25,800 nt of DNA from the NCBI GenBank assembly GCA_023386835.1, contig JAEWIY010000145.1, forward strand, positions 1 through 25,800. Direction: 5' to 3'. This DNA is from Verrucomicrobiota bacterium. Its GTDB lineage: Bacteria; Verrucomicrobiota; Verrucomicrobiia; Opitutales; Opitutaceae. This document shows positions 9,883 to 18,111 of this stretch, in pieces (within the stretch, counting starts at the first letter, position 1; each line of letters begins with the position of its first letter). The translations under genes were made by a program, and so were the position numbers. A model generated the notes under the pieces. The model made no database searches. It was not told the DNA's origin and saw only the letters and a list, made by a program, of their open reading frames with translations.

Positions 9883-11295
9883 TCAAGCGGTGGCTCCACC
9901 CGCTTCGGCGCGGCGGACTTTGAGTTCCTCGTTCATCTCTTCGACGCGACGGTCGCTGAGCGGGTAGAAGAGGAAGATGACGACCGAGAGCACGCCTAGC
10001 GCGGCAGGATAGAGACTCATCAGCCGGACGATGCTGTCCTTCACTTCCGCGGTCGGAACCACGTTCGCCTGGAAACCAGCGAGATCCATCGACTGCAGCG
10101 CGATAAACGCGGCGACGGCCCAGCCGATCTTCTGGCTCATCGTGGAGGCGGAGAAAACCAGGCCGGTGGTTCGGCGGCCGGTCTTCCATTCGCCATAATC
10201 AGCCGTGTCCGCATACATCGCCCACAAGAGCACGGGCAGCGGCGCCCCGGAGAGGTTGCCCACGACTTCGATTGCAAAGATCGCCCCCAGCTGGCCCGGG
10301 GGCAGGAAGTAGTAGGACGCCGTGCAGAGGATCGCGAGGGTGAACAGAACCAGGAAGAGCGGGCGCTTGGCAAAGCGCGTCGAAAGGAACCCCGTCATCA
10401 ACACACCGAGCACGGATGATGCCTGCCCGAGGCTGTTGAAGGATGAAAGCAGGCCGGTCAGCGTGAAGTCATAGCCCAGAAATGAGAGCGATGTATCCGC
10501 CGAGCCATTATAGATGTAGTACTTAAAATAGTGTGCCGAGACCGAGCTCCGCATGCCGACGAACAGGATCCAGGTGAGCGTCGTCGCCGTCAGCAGCACC
10601 CAGGCCCGGTTGGTAAAAACGTAACGCAGGTCGCGGAGCACCGAGGCTCTCGGATCGGCGGCCGGCTTGATCCGCTCGCGTGTGCCGAAGAACGTGATCA
10701 GGAAGAACGCGACGGCCACGAGTCCGTACAGGACGAACGCCAGTTGCCAGCCGCGCTGGGCGTTGCCGTTGCCGAACCAGTCCACCAGGGGCAGCAGCGT
10801 TGCCGACACCACGAGCCCGGCCGTGAAAGCAAAGACAAACTTGACCGAGGAAAGCTGCGTCCGGTCGGCCGCGGTCGTCGTCATGACGCCGAGCATCGAG
10901 GTGTACGGGATGTTCACGGCCGTGTAGAGCATCATTAGCCCGTTGTAGGTCAGGTAGGCCCAGACCAGCTTTCCGGTCGTGCCGAGGTCCGGAGTGGTGA
11001 ACGTCAGCACACCCAGGACGGCGAACGGTACCGCGCCGAAGAGGATGAAGGGACGGAACTTACCCCAGCGGGTCTCGGTGCGATCCGCCCACATTCCGAT
11101 GATCGGATCGTTCACGCCATCCCAGATCCGGCTGACCAGCAGCATCGTGGCGAGCGCGGCGGCAGAGATGCCAAAGATGTCGGTGTAAAAGAATGGCAGA
11201 TACACCATGAAGGTGCGCCAGTAGAGGCACGACGCGAAATCGCCGCAGCCGTAGGCGAGTTTTTCCGGCAACCCGAGAGGCTTGGTCGAAGACAT
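9883..11295 (-). CDS. GPH-family (MelB/XynP-like) sugar:cation symporter
   Basis: The 470-residue protein has about twelve hydrophobic segments and the glycoside-pentoside-hexuronide family signature after helix 2: DGVNDPIIGMWADRTETRWG followed by KFRPFIL. The N-terminal LPEKLAYGCGDFAS is also typical of the family, as is the cytoplasmic motif YADTADYGEWKTGRRTTG in the second half. Known relatives import melibiose, xylosides or other glycosides with Na+ or H+. It is the first gene of a two-gene operon with a GH1 beta-glucosidase, so a beta-linked disaccharide is a reasonable inferred substrate. The ATG is preceded by a CTCC tract and no Shine-Dalgarno sequence. The last codons overlap an alternative GTG start of the glucosidase gene. 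Confidence 0.93.
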   Translation of the reverse strand: MSSTKPLGLPEKLAYGCGDFASCLYWRTFMVYLPFFYTDIFGISAAALATMLLVSRIWDGVNDPIIGMWADRTETRWGKFRPFILFGAVPFAVLGVLTFTTPDLGTTGKLVWAYLTYNGLMMLYTAVNIPYTSMLGVMTTTAADRTQLSSVKFVFAFTAGLVVSATLLPLVDWFGNGNAQRGWQLAFVLYGLVAVAFFLITFFGTRERIKPAADPRASVLRDLRYVFTNRAWVLLTATTLTWILFVGMRSSVSAHYFKYYIYNGSADTSLSFLGYDFTLTGLLSSFNSLGQASSVLGVLMTGFLSTRFAKRPLFLVLFTLAILCTASYYFLPPGQLGAIFAIEVVGNLSGAPLPVLLWAMYADTADYGEWKTGRRTTGLVFSASTMSQKIGWAVAAFIALQSMDLAGFQANVVPTAEVKDSIVRLMSLYPAALGVLSVVIFLFYPLSDRRVEEMNEELKVRRAEAGGATA

Positions 11296-11548
11296 GGAGC
11301 TGAAGGGGAGAACGATCGCGCGGGGGCGGCGCGCGTCAGGAGAGGGCCGCCAGTGAGAACAACTCCGATCCGAAACGCCACTGCGGAAATGTCCGATGAT
11401 TGTTGGTCGAGGTTTTGCTTTTGAGATCCTTTGCGGTGGCGGCGGTCGGCTCCTCGCCTCCGCTGTATCCGCGGATTGACGTCAAAACGTGCCGCTCTGC
11501 GCTTCCGACTGGCGCCCTCGCGCCGCCCCTCGCTACTCTCGCCCACCT
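11296..11548. promoter_or_regulatory. Divergent control region between symporter operon and FG-GAP/TPR pair
   Basis: About 250 bp separate two divergent units, so at least one promoter for each direction must lie here. I could not find convincing -35/-10 pairs. Two symmetric elements are visible. One is a 10-bp perfect palindrome, TTGACGTCAA, at 11476-11485. The other is a GC-rich inverted repeat, GGCGGC (11325-11330) with GCCGCC (11346-11351), in the symporter leader. The palindrome could be an operator, but no regulator gene is adjacent. If the GTG at 11489 is the start of the lipoprotein, this region is 60 bp shorter. Confidence 0.35.
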
Positions 11549-12850
11549 GTGCGTCCGTTTCGCCCTGCTTTCTCTGCCCTTGGACTGGTCCTGTTTCCCA
11601 CCGTCCTCTTCGTGGCCTCCTCCTGCTCTGATCGAGCTCCGGACGTTGGTGCCGGGCTGCAGCCCAAAGCGGCTCCCACCCGGAAGGTGACATTGAACTA
11701 TGTGGCTGAACCCGTGGGCGCGCCGGTGAGCGAGTTTGGCCGTCCCTTGATCACGCACGTGTTTTTGGATGACCTCGATCAGGACGGCCTTGTCGACATC
11801 CTCTATTCCGAAGGGCAGAAGAACTCGGTTCGTTGGATCCGGCAGTCGCCGCGCGGCACGTTCAGCGAGCAGGTGATCGGGCCGGACATCGCCGGCCCGG
11901 CGCATGTGGCCACGGCTGACGTGGACGGCGACGGCGACAAGGATGTGCTGGTGGCGAGCATGGGGCAGATCTCGCCGAACAACGATCTGATCGGCGCGAT
12001 CGCGGTGCTCGAAAACCTGGGCGACGGGCAGTTCCAACGCCGCGTGCTCCTGCAGAACGTGGCGCGGGTGACCGACGTCCGGGCGGCGAACTTGTCCGGC
12101 CATACCGACGGCCGGTTGGACTTGGTGGTCGCCCAGTTCGGCTACGCGCAAGGCGAGTCGCGGTGGATGCGCAATCTCGGCGACTGGCAGTTTGAGAGTC
12201 ATGTCATCAGTCGCCAGTCCGGCGCGATCCACGCCCCAGTGACGGACTTCGACGGCGACGGCCGCCCGGATTTCGCGGTGTTACTCTCGCAGGAATGGGA
12301 AGAGGTTCACGTCTTCCGCAATCGGGGTCGGGGTGAGTTCAATTCGGGGATCGTGTGGGGATCCACGAATGAGGACTTTGGCAGCAGCGGCCTGTCGGTC
12401 GCGGACGTGAACGGCGATGGTCGACCTGACCTGGTCTATACGAACGGCGACGGTTTCGACTACGCGGTCCGCGGCCATCGGCCCTGGCATGGGTTGCAAT
12501 GGCTGGAAAACACCGGGACCGGCTTTGTGTATCGACGCGTTGGAGACCTGCCGGGCGCGTACGCGCCGGTGGCCGCGGACCTCGATGGGGACGGTCATCA
12601 GGACCTGCTCGCTGTCAGCGGCTTTGCCGATTGGGACCAGCCCGGCGCCGTCTCGGTCATGGCGTGGATCAACGACGGCCGGCAGCGCTTCACGCCGCAC
12701 GTCCTGGCGCACAAACCCATTCAATTGATCACAGCTGACGCGGGTGACCTCGATGGTGATGGACGGCCGGAAATCGTGACGGGCGGTTTTCACGCGTTCG
12801 AACCCTTCGAGGAGATGAGCGCCGTGACGCTTTGGAGGCTGCAGCCATGA
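11549..12850 (+). CDS. FG-GAP/VCBS-repeat lipoprotein, predicted seven-bladed beta-propeller
   Basis: This predicted envelope lipoprotein has 433 residues. The start has arginines (MRPFRPAF), then a hydrophobic stretch, then the lipobox-like VASS-C with the lipidated cysteine at residue 26. That is why I chose the GTG at 11549 over an upstream GTG at 11489, which would put 20 extra residues before the signal. The body carries seven Ca-binding-type motifs of form DxDxDGxxD: DLDQDGLVD, DVDGDGDKD, a degenerate SGHTDGRLD, DFDGDGRPD, DVNGDGRPD, DLDGDGHQD and DLDGDGRPE. Seven motifs fit a seven-bladed propeller like integrin alpha-chain repeats. The role is unknown; family members bind ligands or proteins outside the cytoplasm. 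The stop codon overlaps the start of the TPR gene (ATGA), so the two products are likely made together. Confidence 0.85.
   Translation: MRPFRPAFSALGLVLFPTVLFVASSCSDRAPDVGAGLQPKAAPTRKVTLNYVAEPVGAPVSEFGRPLITHVFLDDLDQDGLVDILYSEGQKNSVRWIRQSPRGTFSEQVIGPDIAGPAHVATADVDGDGDKDVLVASMGQISPNNDLIGAIAVLENLGDGQFQRRVLLQNVARVTDVRAANLSGHTDGRLDLVVAQFGYAQGESRWMRNLGDWQFESHVISRQSGAIHAPVTDFDGDGRPDFAVLLSQEWEEVHVFRNRGRGEFNSGIVWGSTNEDFGSSGLSVADVNGDGRPDLVYTNGDGFDYAVRGHRPWHGLQWLENTGTGFVYRRVGDLPGAYAPVAADLDGDGHQDLLAVSGFADWDQPGAVSVMAWINDGRQRFTPHVLAHKPIQLITADAGDLDGDGRPEIVTGGFHAFEPFEEMSAVTLWRLQP
11651..11680 (-). repeat. REP-like palindromic element inside the lipoprotein gene
   Basis: Read on the minus strand, the segment starts GGTGGGAGCCGC, continues TTT, then a perfect 12-bp palindrome GGGCTGCAGCCC (11654-11665), and ends CGGC. 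The outer GCCG and CGGC can also pair. This layout, a GTGG-type head plus a GC-rich hairpin, resembles bacterial REP elements. It is translated on the plus strand as the linker after the lipidated cysteine (AGLQPKAAPT). No second full copy lies in the window, so calling it a repeat family member is inference. Confidence 0.3.
12834..12838 (+). promoter_or_regulatory. Shine-Dalgarno GGAGG for the TPR gene
   Basis: GGAGG lies eight bases before the ATG at 12847 and inside the end of the lipoprotein gene. It decides the start against an in-frame TTG at 12832. It is one of the few clear ribosome-binding sites in the window. Confidence 0.75.
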
Positions 12851-14652
12851 CGAAAGCACGTACGCCCTGGCTGCGCCGGGGCCTCGTGAGCTTGTCGTTG
12901 CTTGTGGCCGTTGCGGCGCTGGGCGTCGGCGGCTGGCGAGTTTACCGAAGCGCCACGTTGCGCGACCGCGTTCAGCTCGCGCCGCCGCCTCCGGCCGAAG
13001 CACCCGTCTCGACCAAGGTGATGCAACGGTTGCGGGAGGCTCATCGGGAACTTGCCACGGCGGAGCAGCCACTGGCCGCCCTGGCGGACCTCGGGCGCTT
13101 GTATCATGCCAATGGATTCACGGCCGAAGCCGAGGCCTGCTGGGCGATCCTGCAACAGGAGCAGCCCGCGGAGGGGCGCTGGCCCTACTACCGGGCGGAA
13201 CTGCGCCGCATGGTCAGCGATGACGGCGCGATGGTCCAACTGTGGCGCCAGACGGTCACCGCGGCGCCGGACTATGCGCCCGCGTGGCAGCGCTTGGGCG
13301 ACCAAGCCTTGAAAACCGGACAACCTGACGAGGCCGCACAAGCGTACCGCCGCCGGCTCGCGCTGTTGCCGGGCGATCTGTATGCGCGCCTTGGGCTGGC
13401 TCGACTCGCGCTGCAGGCGGGACGCGAAGACGAGGCGCGCCAGGCGATTGCGGAGCTGGTGCGCGATGCGCCGGATTTTTCACCCGCGCAGAACCTGCAC
13501 GCGGAGTGGCTGGCTGCCGCGGGTGATGAGGCAGGCGCCCGACGCCACCGTTGGTTGGGCCGGGAAGCGGGCCGCTTTCGCGACCCGCCCGATCCGTGGC
13601 TCGACGAGATCAACGCGTGGTGTTTCGACCCGGATCGTTTGCAGTTGCTCGGCACGATCGCGTTCCAAACTGCACGTGGTGATCGCGGACGGTCGCTGCT
13701 TGAGCGGGCGGTCGAAGAAGCGCCGGAGAACCCGGTGGCGCACCAGTTGCTCGGCGACCTTTACCTCAAGCTTGGCGAACCGGCGCTGGCGCGCCGCGCT
13801 TTCCAGGAATCGATCGCGCGCACACCGCCGGATCGCACTCCGGTGATGGCCTACGTGAACCTCGTGGAAGCGCATCGGTTGCTCGGCGAGCCGCTGGAGG
13901 CGTTGCGGGTCATAAAGGAGGGTCTGGATCGCGCGCCGGAAGCCTTCGAACTACACAATACCTTGGGAGCGGTGCTGGGCGACTTGGGAGAGGTGCGGGC
14001 GGCGGCTGAAGCGTTTCGTGAAGCGGTCGTGCGCGCCCCGAACGACGTGGATTCGAATCACCAGTTGGGAGCGGCCTTGCTGGCTTTGGGGGAGCGGGAG
14101 GAAGGCGTGGCGCGCTTACAGCACGTGCTTTCGCTGCGTCCCAGTTATCCGCAGGCGCTCGCGCTGCTTGGACGTTTTGAAATGGAGCAGGGGCGACTCG
14201 AGTCTGCCGGCAAGTACCTCCAGTCGCTCTACGACTCCAATCCGGGGCAGGAGATTGCGCAGGTGATGTTGGCCCAGTGGCACATGCGCTCAGCTCGCGC
14301 GGCCGCAGAGCGGAATGACGAGGCGTCGGAGGAGCGGCACTATCGGGCCGCGCTTGAGCTGCGACCGCAGGACGGCGAGATCAACGCGGGTTGGGGCGTG
14401 TGGCTGCTCGTGCGCGGACGCGTGACCGAGGCGGTCCGGCCGTTGGAGCTTTATCGCGAGGCGCAACCGGAGAATCCGCGCGCGGCGCTTTTCCTCGGTC
14501 AAGCGTACGCCCGCACCGGCCGGGTGAACGAAGCGATCGACGTGCTGACCGTCGGAGAGCGCCTGGCCCGGGAAGCCGGCAGCGCCGAAACCGCCGCGTT
14601 CTGTCGCGAAATCCTCGAGCACCTGACAAGCCGCGCCGCGCCACCGCGGTGA
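12847..14652 (+). CDS. Membrane-anchored tetratricopeptide-repeat protein
   Basis: The 601-residue protein begins with a positively charged stretch and one hydrophobic helix (about residues 8-28, SLSLLVAVAALGVGG), which acts as a signal anchor or uncleaved signal. A proline-rich linker follows. The rest is helical TPR-type repeats, with clear units around APAWQRLGDQALKTGQPDEA, NPVAHQLLGDLYLKLGEPAL, AFELHNTLGAVLGDLGEVRA, DSNHQLGAALLALGEREEG and AALFLGQAYARTGRVNEAI. No enzymatic domain is visible. TPR domains bind proteins, so a scaffold facing the periplasm is the likely role. The ATG overlaps the stop of the FG-GAP lipoprotein gene (ATGA) and has a strong GGAGG site, which indicates translational coupling. 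The lipoprotein is the obvious candidate partner; that pairing is inference. Confidence 0.85.
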   Translation: MTKARTPWLRRGLVSLSLLVAVAALGVGGWRVYRSATLRDRVQLAPPPPAEAPVSTKVMQRLREAHRELATAEQPLAALADLGRLYHANGFTAEAEACWAILQQEQPAEGRWPYYRAELRRMVSDDGAMVQLWRQTVTAAPDYAPAWQRLGDQALKTGQPDEAAQAYRRRLALLPGDLYARLGLARLALQAGREDEARQAIAELVRDAPDFSPAQNLHAEWLAAAGDEAGARRHRWLGREAGRFRDPPDPWLDEINAWCFDPDRLQLLGTIAFQTARGDRGRSLLERAVEEAPENPVAHQLLGDLYLKLGEPALARRAFQESIARTPPDRTPVMAYVNLVEAHRLLGEPLEALRVIKEGLDRAPEAFELHNTLGAVLGDLGEVRAAAEAFREAVVRAPNDVDSNHQLGAALLALGEREEGVARLQHVLSLRPSYPQALALLGRFEMEQGRLESAGKYLQSLYDSNPGQEIAQVMLAQWHMRSARAAAERNDEASEERHYRAALELRPQDGEINAGWGVWLLVRGRVTEAVRPLELYREAQPENPRAALFLGQAYARTGRVNEAIDVLTVGERLAREAGSAETAAFCREILEHLTSRAAPPR

Positions 14653-14658
14653 GGGGGC

Positions 14659-14676
14659 AACGGTTGAGCAACCGTT
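14659..14676 (+). terminator. Hairpin just after the TPR gene
   Basis: AACGGTT-GAGC-AACCGTT forms a perfect 7-bp stem with a 4-base loop, beginning six bases after the TPR stop codon. There is no real T-run after it, so it may be a weak or factor-assisted terminator. It faces the ffh end, as expected for a convergent junction. Confidence 0.45.
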
Positions 14677-14755
14677 CCGCCAGCGCGGGACGGCACGCAG
14701 GTCGATCAACTCGAAGCGCGCGGGGTGTGAGCGCCAACCGTGCTTCGACTGGGCC

Positions 14756-14775
14756 GTTCGCCATCGGTGGCGAGC
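14756..14775 (-). terminator. Hairpin downstream of ffh
   Basis: GTTCGCCA-TCGG-TGGCGAGC forms an 8-bp stem (one wobble pair) with a 4-base loop, 28 bases beyond the ffh stop on the minus strand. It lacks a T-run. With the hairpin at 14659-14676 it fills the otherwise gene-free convergent gap of 151 bp, in which I see nothing else. Confidence 0.45.
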
Positions 14776-14803
14776 ATTGCGCGGAGGCCTTCCGAAGAGC
14801 TGC

Positions 14804-16150
14804 TCAGAAACCGGGCATTCCGCCCTGCGCCCGCATCGCTTCCATCTGGCGCATCATCTTTTTCCCCTTCGAGCCTTTCAGCATCTTCATCATCTTCTGC
14901 ATCTGCTGAAACTGTTTCAGGAGTTGGTTGACCTCGACGACCTTCACTCCGGCTCCGTTGGCGATGCGCAGGCGCCGGCTGCCGTTGAGAATCTCGGGTT
15001 TGCGGCGTTCCTGCAGCGTCATCGACTTGATGATCGCCTCAGTGCGGCCCATCGCCTTTTCGGCGTCTCCATCGAGTTTGAGGCCGTTCATCCCGGGCAG
15101 CATGCCGAGAATGCTCTGCATCGAGCCCATCTTCTTCACCTGCTGCAGCTGCGAGAGAAAATCCTCCAGGTTGAAGTCCGCCTTGCGGAGCTTCTCCGCC
15201 ATCTTTTCGGCTTCGTCCTGGTCGATCGTCTCCTGCGCCTTCTCGACGAGGGAAACGACGTCACCCATCCCGAGGATACGGGAGGCGAGGCGATCCGGGT
15301 GGAACACCTCGAAGTCGCCGGTCTTTTCACCCGTGCCGGCAAACTTGATGGGCACGCCGGTGATTGACTTGATCGACAGGGCCGCGCCGCCGCGAGCGTC
15401 ACCGTCGAGCTTCGTCAGGATGAGGCCGGTCAATGAGAGCGCTTCGTGAAACGCTTTGGCGACGTTCACGGCCTCCTGGCCCAACGCGCCGTCGGCCACG
15501 AGCAGCACCTCGTCGGGCTCGACGCGTTCCCGCAGCCGCTTCACCTCGGCGATCAGGTCTTCATCGATCTGCAACCGGCCGGCGGTGTCGAAGATCACGA
15601 CGTCGGCGTTTGCTGCGCGTGCGGCCGCCAGGCCGGCGGCGCCGATCGCCGGCACATCCTTGGACGTCCGGTCACTCGTGAAGCCGAGTTCCTCCTGCTT
15701 CGCCAGGATCTCCAACTGATCGATGGCCGCGGGACGATAAACATCGCACGCCACGAGATGGGGCGCGTGATAACCGCGCTTCTTGAGCAGGCGGCCCAGT
15801 TTGGCGCTGGAGGTCGTTTTGCCGGAACCGTGCAGACCGACCATCAGGATCTTGAGCGGACGCGCCGGTGAGAGTTCGGTCTGTCCTTCGCCGAGCAGTC
15901 GGACCAGTTCGTCGTGAATGATCTTCACGATCTGCTGCCCGGGGGTGACGCCCTTCAGCACCTCCTCGCCGATCACTTTCTGTTGGACCCGGTCGATGAA
16001 CTCCCGCGCGACCTTGAAGTGCACGTCCGCCGAGAGCAGGGCCGTCCGCACCTCCTTGAGCGCGTCGGTCATGTTCTCTTCGGACAATTTGCCGACCCCA
16101 CGCAGGTTGCGCAGGGCGGAGGAGAGGCGGTCGGTCAGGTTTTCAAACAT
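14804..16150 (-). CDS. ffh: Signal recognition particle GTPase Ffh (SRP54 homologue)
   Basis: This is the protein part of the signal recognition particle, which binds signal sequences on ribosomes and brings them to the receptor FtsY at the membrane. The 448-residue product has the N-terminal helical domain (MFENLTDRLSSALRNLRG), the P-loop GLHGSGKTT (105-113; Q is more usual than H), DTAGR (188-192), TKLDGDARGG (246-255), and the methionine-rich M domain. The last carries the RNA-contact region SRRLRIANGAG and ends in a KMM-rich tail. The frame is open for another 50 codons upstream, but the ATG at 16150 matches the conserved N terminus. It is preceded by CCTCC rather than a Shine-Dalgarno sequence. 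It is divergent from the Lrp-type gene. No SRP RNA gene is visible nearby. Confidence 0.97.
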   Translation of the reverse strand: MFENLTDRLSSALRNLRGVGKLSEENMTDALKEVRTALLSADVHFKVAREFIDRVQQKVIGEEVLKGVTPGQQIVKIIHDELVRLLGEGQTELSPARPLKILMVGLHGSGKTTSSAKLGRLLKKRGYHAPHLVACDVYRPAAIDQLEILAKQEELGFTSDRTSKDVPAIGAAGLAAARAANADVVIFDTAGRLQIDEDLIAEVKRLRERVEPDEVLLVADGALGQEAVNVAKAFHEALSLTGLILTKLDGDARGGAALSIKSITGVPIKFAGTGEKTGDFEVFHPDRLASRILGMGDVVSLVEKAQETIDQDEAEKMAEKLRKADFNLEDFLSQLQQVKKMGSMQSILGMLPGMNGLKLDGDAEKAMGRTEAIIKSMTLQERRKPEILNGSRRLRIANGAGVKVVEVNQLLKQFQQMQKMMKMLKGSKGKKMMRQMEAMRAQGGMPGF

Positions 16151-16332
16151 GGAGGACGGTGGCGAAGGCCGGGACGAAAGGAGCGCATCGGCCGACCAAT
16201 TTCCAGCCTCGGCTGGAGATAGGTGCAGCGCCGGTGCAATACGGCCCCAAGGCTGACGGATTCCAGCGAAATTTACCCGAGTGCGTTTCAGTCTGGCCAA
16301 AAGAGCGGCTCCCGGAACAATCGCCCGCTCCC
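16151..16332. promoter_or_regulatory. Divergent region between ffh and the Lrp-type regulator gene
   Basis: These 182 bp must hold the promoters of ffh and of the regulator-aminotransferase unit. The main visible structure is an inverted repeat, TCCAGC-CTCG-GCTGGA, at 16202-16217, about 50 bp upstream of ffh. Lrp-family proteins often bind their own upstream region, so it is a possible target, but there is no direct evidence. I found no convincing -35/-10 pair. Confidence 0.35.
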
Positions 16333-16821
16333 ATGAACCCTGTTCTCAAGCTGTTACTCGAAGGCGGCAGCCTTACGACCGCCCAGATGGCGCAGGTCGC
16401 CGGACTGTCCGAGGCCGCCGTGGAACAGCACTTGGAGCAGTTGAAGAAGGAAAAAATCTTCCTCGGCTGGCGCCCGGTGCTCGACCTTTCGCGCGAGGCC
16501 GCCGCCGCCGCCGCCGTCCAGGCGGTCATCGAGGTGCGGATCACCCCGGAGCGGGGTGGTGGGTTCAACCGCCTGGCCGAGCGGATCAGCCGCTTCGATG
16601 AGGTGCAGTCGAGCTTCCTTGTCTCAGGAGGCTACGACCTGTTGCTCATCGTCCGCGCGCCGACGCTGCAGAAGGTGGCGGCGTTCGTGTCGGAGAAACT
16701 TTCCACCGTCGAGGGTGTGCTCTCGACCTCCACGCATTTCATGCTGCGCTGCTACAAGGACCAAGGCTTCCTCCTGGAAACCGAAGAGCCTCAGGGGTCG
16801 CGGCTGACGGTGGCTCCTTAA
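16333..16821 (+). CDS. Lrp/AsnC-family transcriptional regulator
   Basis: The 162-residue protein has the two-domain Lrp/AsnC plan. An N-terminal winged helix-turn-helix (about 1-50, TTAQMAQVAGLSEAAVEQHL) is followed by a RAM-type ligand-binding domain (about 60-150, containing VSGGYDLLLIVRA and the terminal strand VLSTSTHFML). The two are joined by a hinge with six alanines encoded by six GCC codons in a row (16498-16515). Family members form octamers or dimers and usually sense an amino acid. The open frame extends upstream to 16159, but the ATG at 16333 fits the family's short N terminus. The aminotransferase gene begins 12 bp after the stop, so the regulator probably controls amino-acid metabolism through that enzyme. 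The effector is not identifiable from sequence. Confidence 0.9.
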   Translation: MNPVLKLLLEGGSLTTAQMAQVAGLSEAAVEQHLEQLKKEKIFLGWRPVLDLSREAAAAAAVQAVIEVRITPERGGGFNRLAERISRFDEVQSSFLVSGGYDLLLIVRAPTLQKVAAFVSEKLSTVEGVLSTSTHFMLRCYKDQGFLLETEEPQGSRLTVAP

Positions 16822-16833
16822 TCTCCCGGGACC

Positions 16834-18033
16834 ATGCAGACCAACCCGCAACGCTGGGTGGCGAGCCATGTGGCGACGCTACCCAAGAGTGGTATCCGCG
16901 ACTTCTTTGAACTGGTCGCCAAGATGAAGGGACAGGACGTCATTTCCCTTGGCGTCGGTGAGCCCGACTTCGTCACGCCGTGGCACATCCGCGAGGCTGC
17001 CATCTACGCGCTCGAGCGCGGCAAGACCTATTACACTTCCAATCTCGGCCTTCTGGAACTGCGCCGCGCGATTTCGACCTACGTGGCCCAACATTTTGGC
17101 GTCGAGTACCGCCCGGACGACCAGGTGATCGTCACCGTGGGCGTGTCCGAGGCGCTGGACCTGGCCTTTCGCGCCTTCCTCAACCCGGGCGACAAGGTGC
17201 TGTTCCACCAGCCCTGCTACGTCTCTTATCACCCGAGCGTGACGCTGGTGCACGGCGTCGGCATCCCGGTTCCGACGTATTCACAGGACAACTTCGCGCT
17301 GACGGCGGAGGCGCTCGCGGCGGCGTGGCAGCCCGGCTGCAAGGTCCTCGTGCTGAACCTGCCGTGCAATCCGACCGGTGGCACCTGCTCGCGCGAGCAG
17401 CTCGAAAAGATCGCGGCGTTCTGCCGGGAGAAGGATCTCCTGGTGCTGAGCGACGAGATCTACTCGGAGCTTACGTTTGAGGGCACGCACACCAGCATCG
17501 CCAGCCTGCCCGGCATGGCGGAGCGGACCATATTCCTTCACGGCTTCTCGAAGGCGTTTGCCATGACGGGCTGGCGCATCGGCTACGCCTGTGGCCCGGC
17601 GGTGCTGATCGACGCGATGATGAAGGTGCACCAGTACTCGATGATGTGCGCTTCGATCGTCGCCCAGGAGGCGGCGCTCGAGGCGTTGCAACGCGGCTGG
17701 GACAGCGTGCAACGCATGCGCGAACAGTATCACCGTCGCCGCGACCTGGTGGTCCGGCGCTTCAACGAGATCGGCCTGCCGTGTCACAGCCCGCGCGGCT
17801 CCTTCTACGCGTTTCCCAACGTTTCCGCCATTGGGCTCAACGAGAAGGATTTCTCGGTCGGCCTGCTCCAGCAGCAGAAGGTGGCCGTCGTGCCCGGTTC
17901 GGCCTTTGGTGAAAACGGCCGCGGCCATGTGCGCGCGTGTTTCGCCACCAGCTACGAGCAGTTGATCGAAGCCTGTAATCGTGTGGAGCGGTTCGTCGGC
18001 GACGCCTCGCCCTCGGCGCAACGGGCCGGGTGA
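16834..18033 (+). CDS. PLP-dependent class I/II aminotransferase
   Basis: The 399-residue enzyme belongs to fold type I and transfers amino groups between an amino acid and a 2-oxo acid. Visible marks are ISLGVGEPDFVTPWHI at the N terminus, YTSNLGLLELR, the cofactor-contacting NLPCNPTGG, the PLP-binding LSDEIYSEL, the Schiff-base lysine K240 in HGFSKAFAMTGWRIGY, and the substrate-carboxylate arginine in HVRACFATS. The substrate could be aspartate, alanine or an aromatic amino acid; sequence reading alone does not decide. It sits 12 bp after the Lrp/AsnC gene and is most likely co-transcribed with it. The next gene, der, follows after 78 bp. Confidence 0.94.
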   Translation: MQTNPQRWVASHVATLPKSGIRDFFELVAKMKGQDVISLGVGEPDFVTPWHIREAAIYALERGKTYYTSNLGLLELRRAISTYVAQHFGVEYRPDDQVIVTVGVSEALDLAFRAFLNPGDKVLFHQPCYVSYHPSVTLVHGVGIPVPTYSQDNFALTAEALAAAWQPGCKVLVLNLPCNPTGGTCSREQLEKIAAFCREKDLLVLSDEIYSELTFEGTHTSIASLPGMAERTIFLHGFSKAFAMTGWRIGYACGPAVLIDAMMKVHQYSMMCASIVAQEAALEALQRGWDSVQRMREQYHRRRDLVVRRFNEIGLPCHSPRGSFYAFPNVSAIGLNEKDFSVGLLQQQKVAVVPGSAFGENGRGHVRACFATSYEQLIEACNRVERFVGDASPSAQRAG

Positions 18034-18111
18034 GCAAACCGTCCGTGCCGCCGCCTCTTTCCGCCTCCACACTCGCGCTGCGCACCTGTAGCCTGTATCC
18101 GTATCGCTCCC

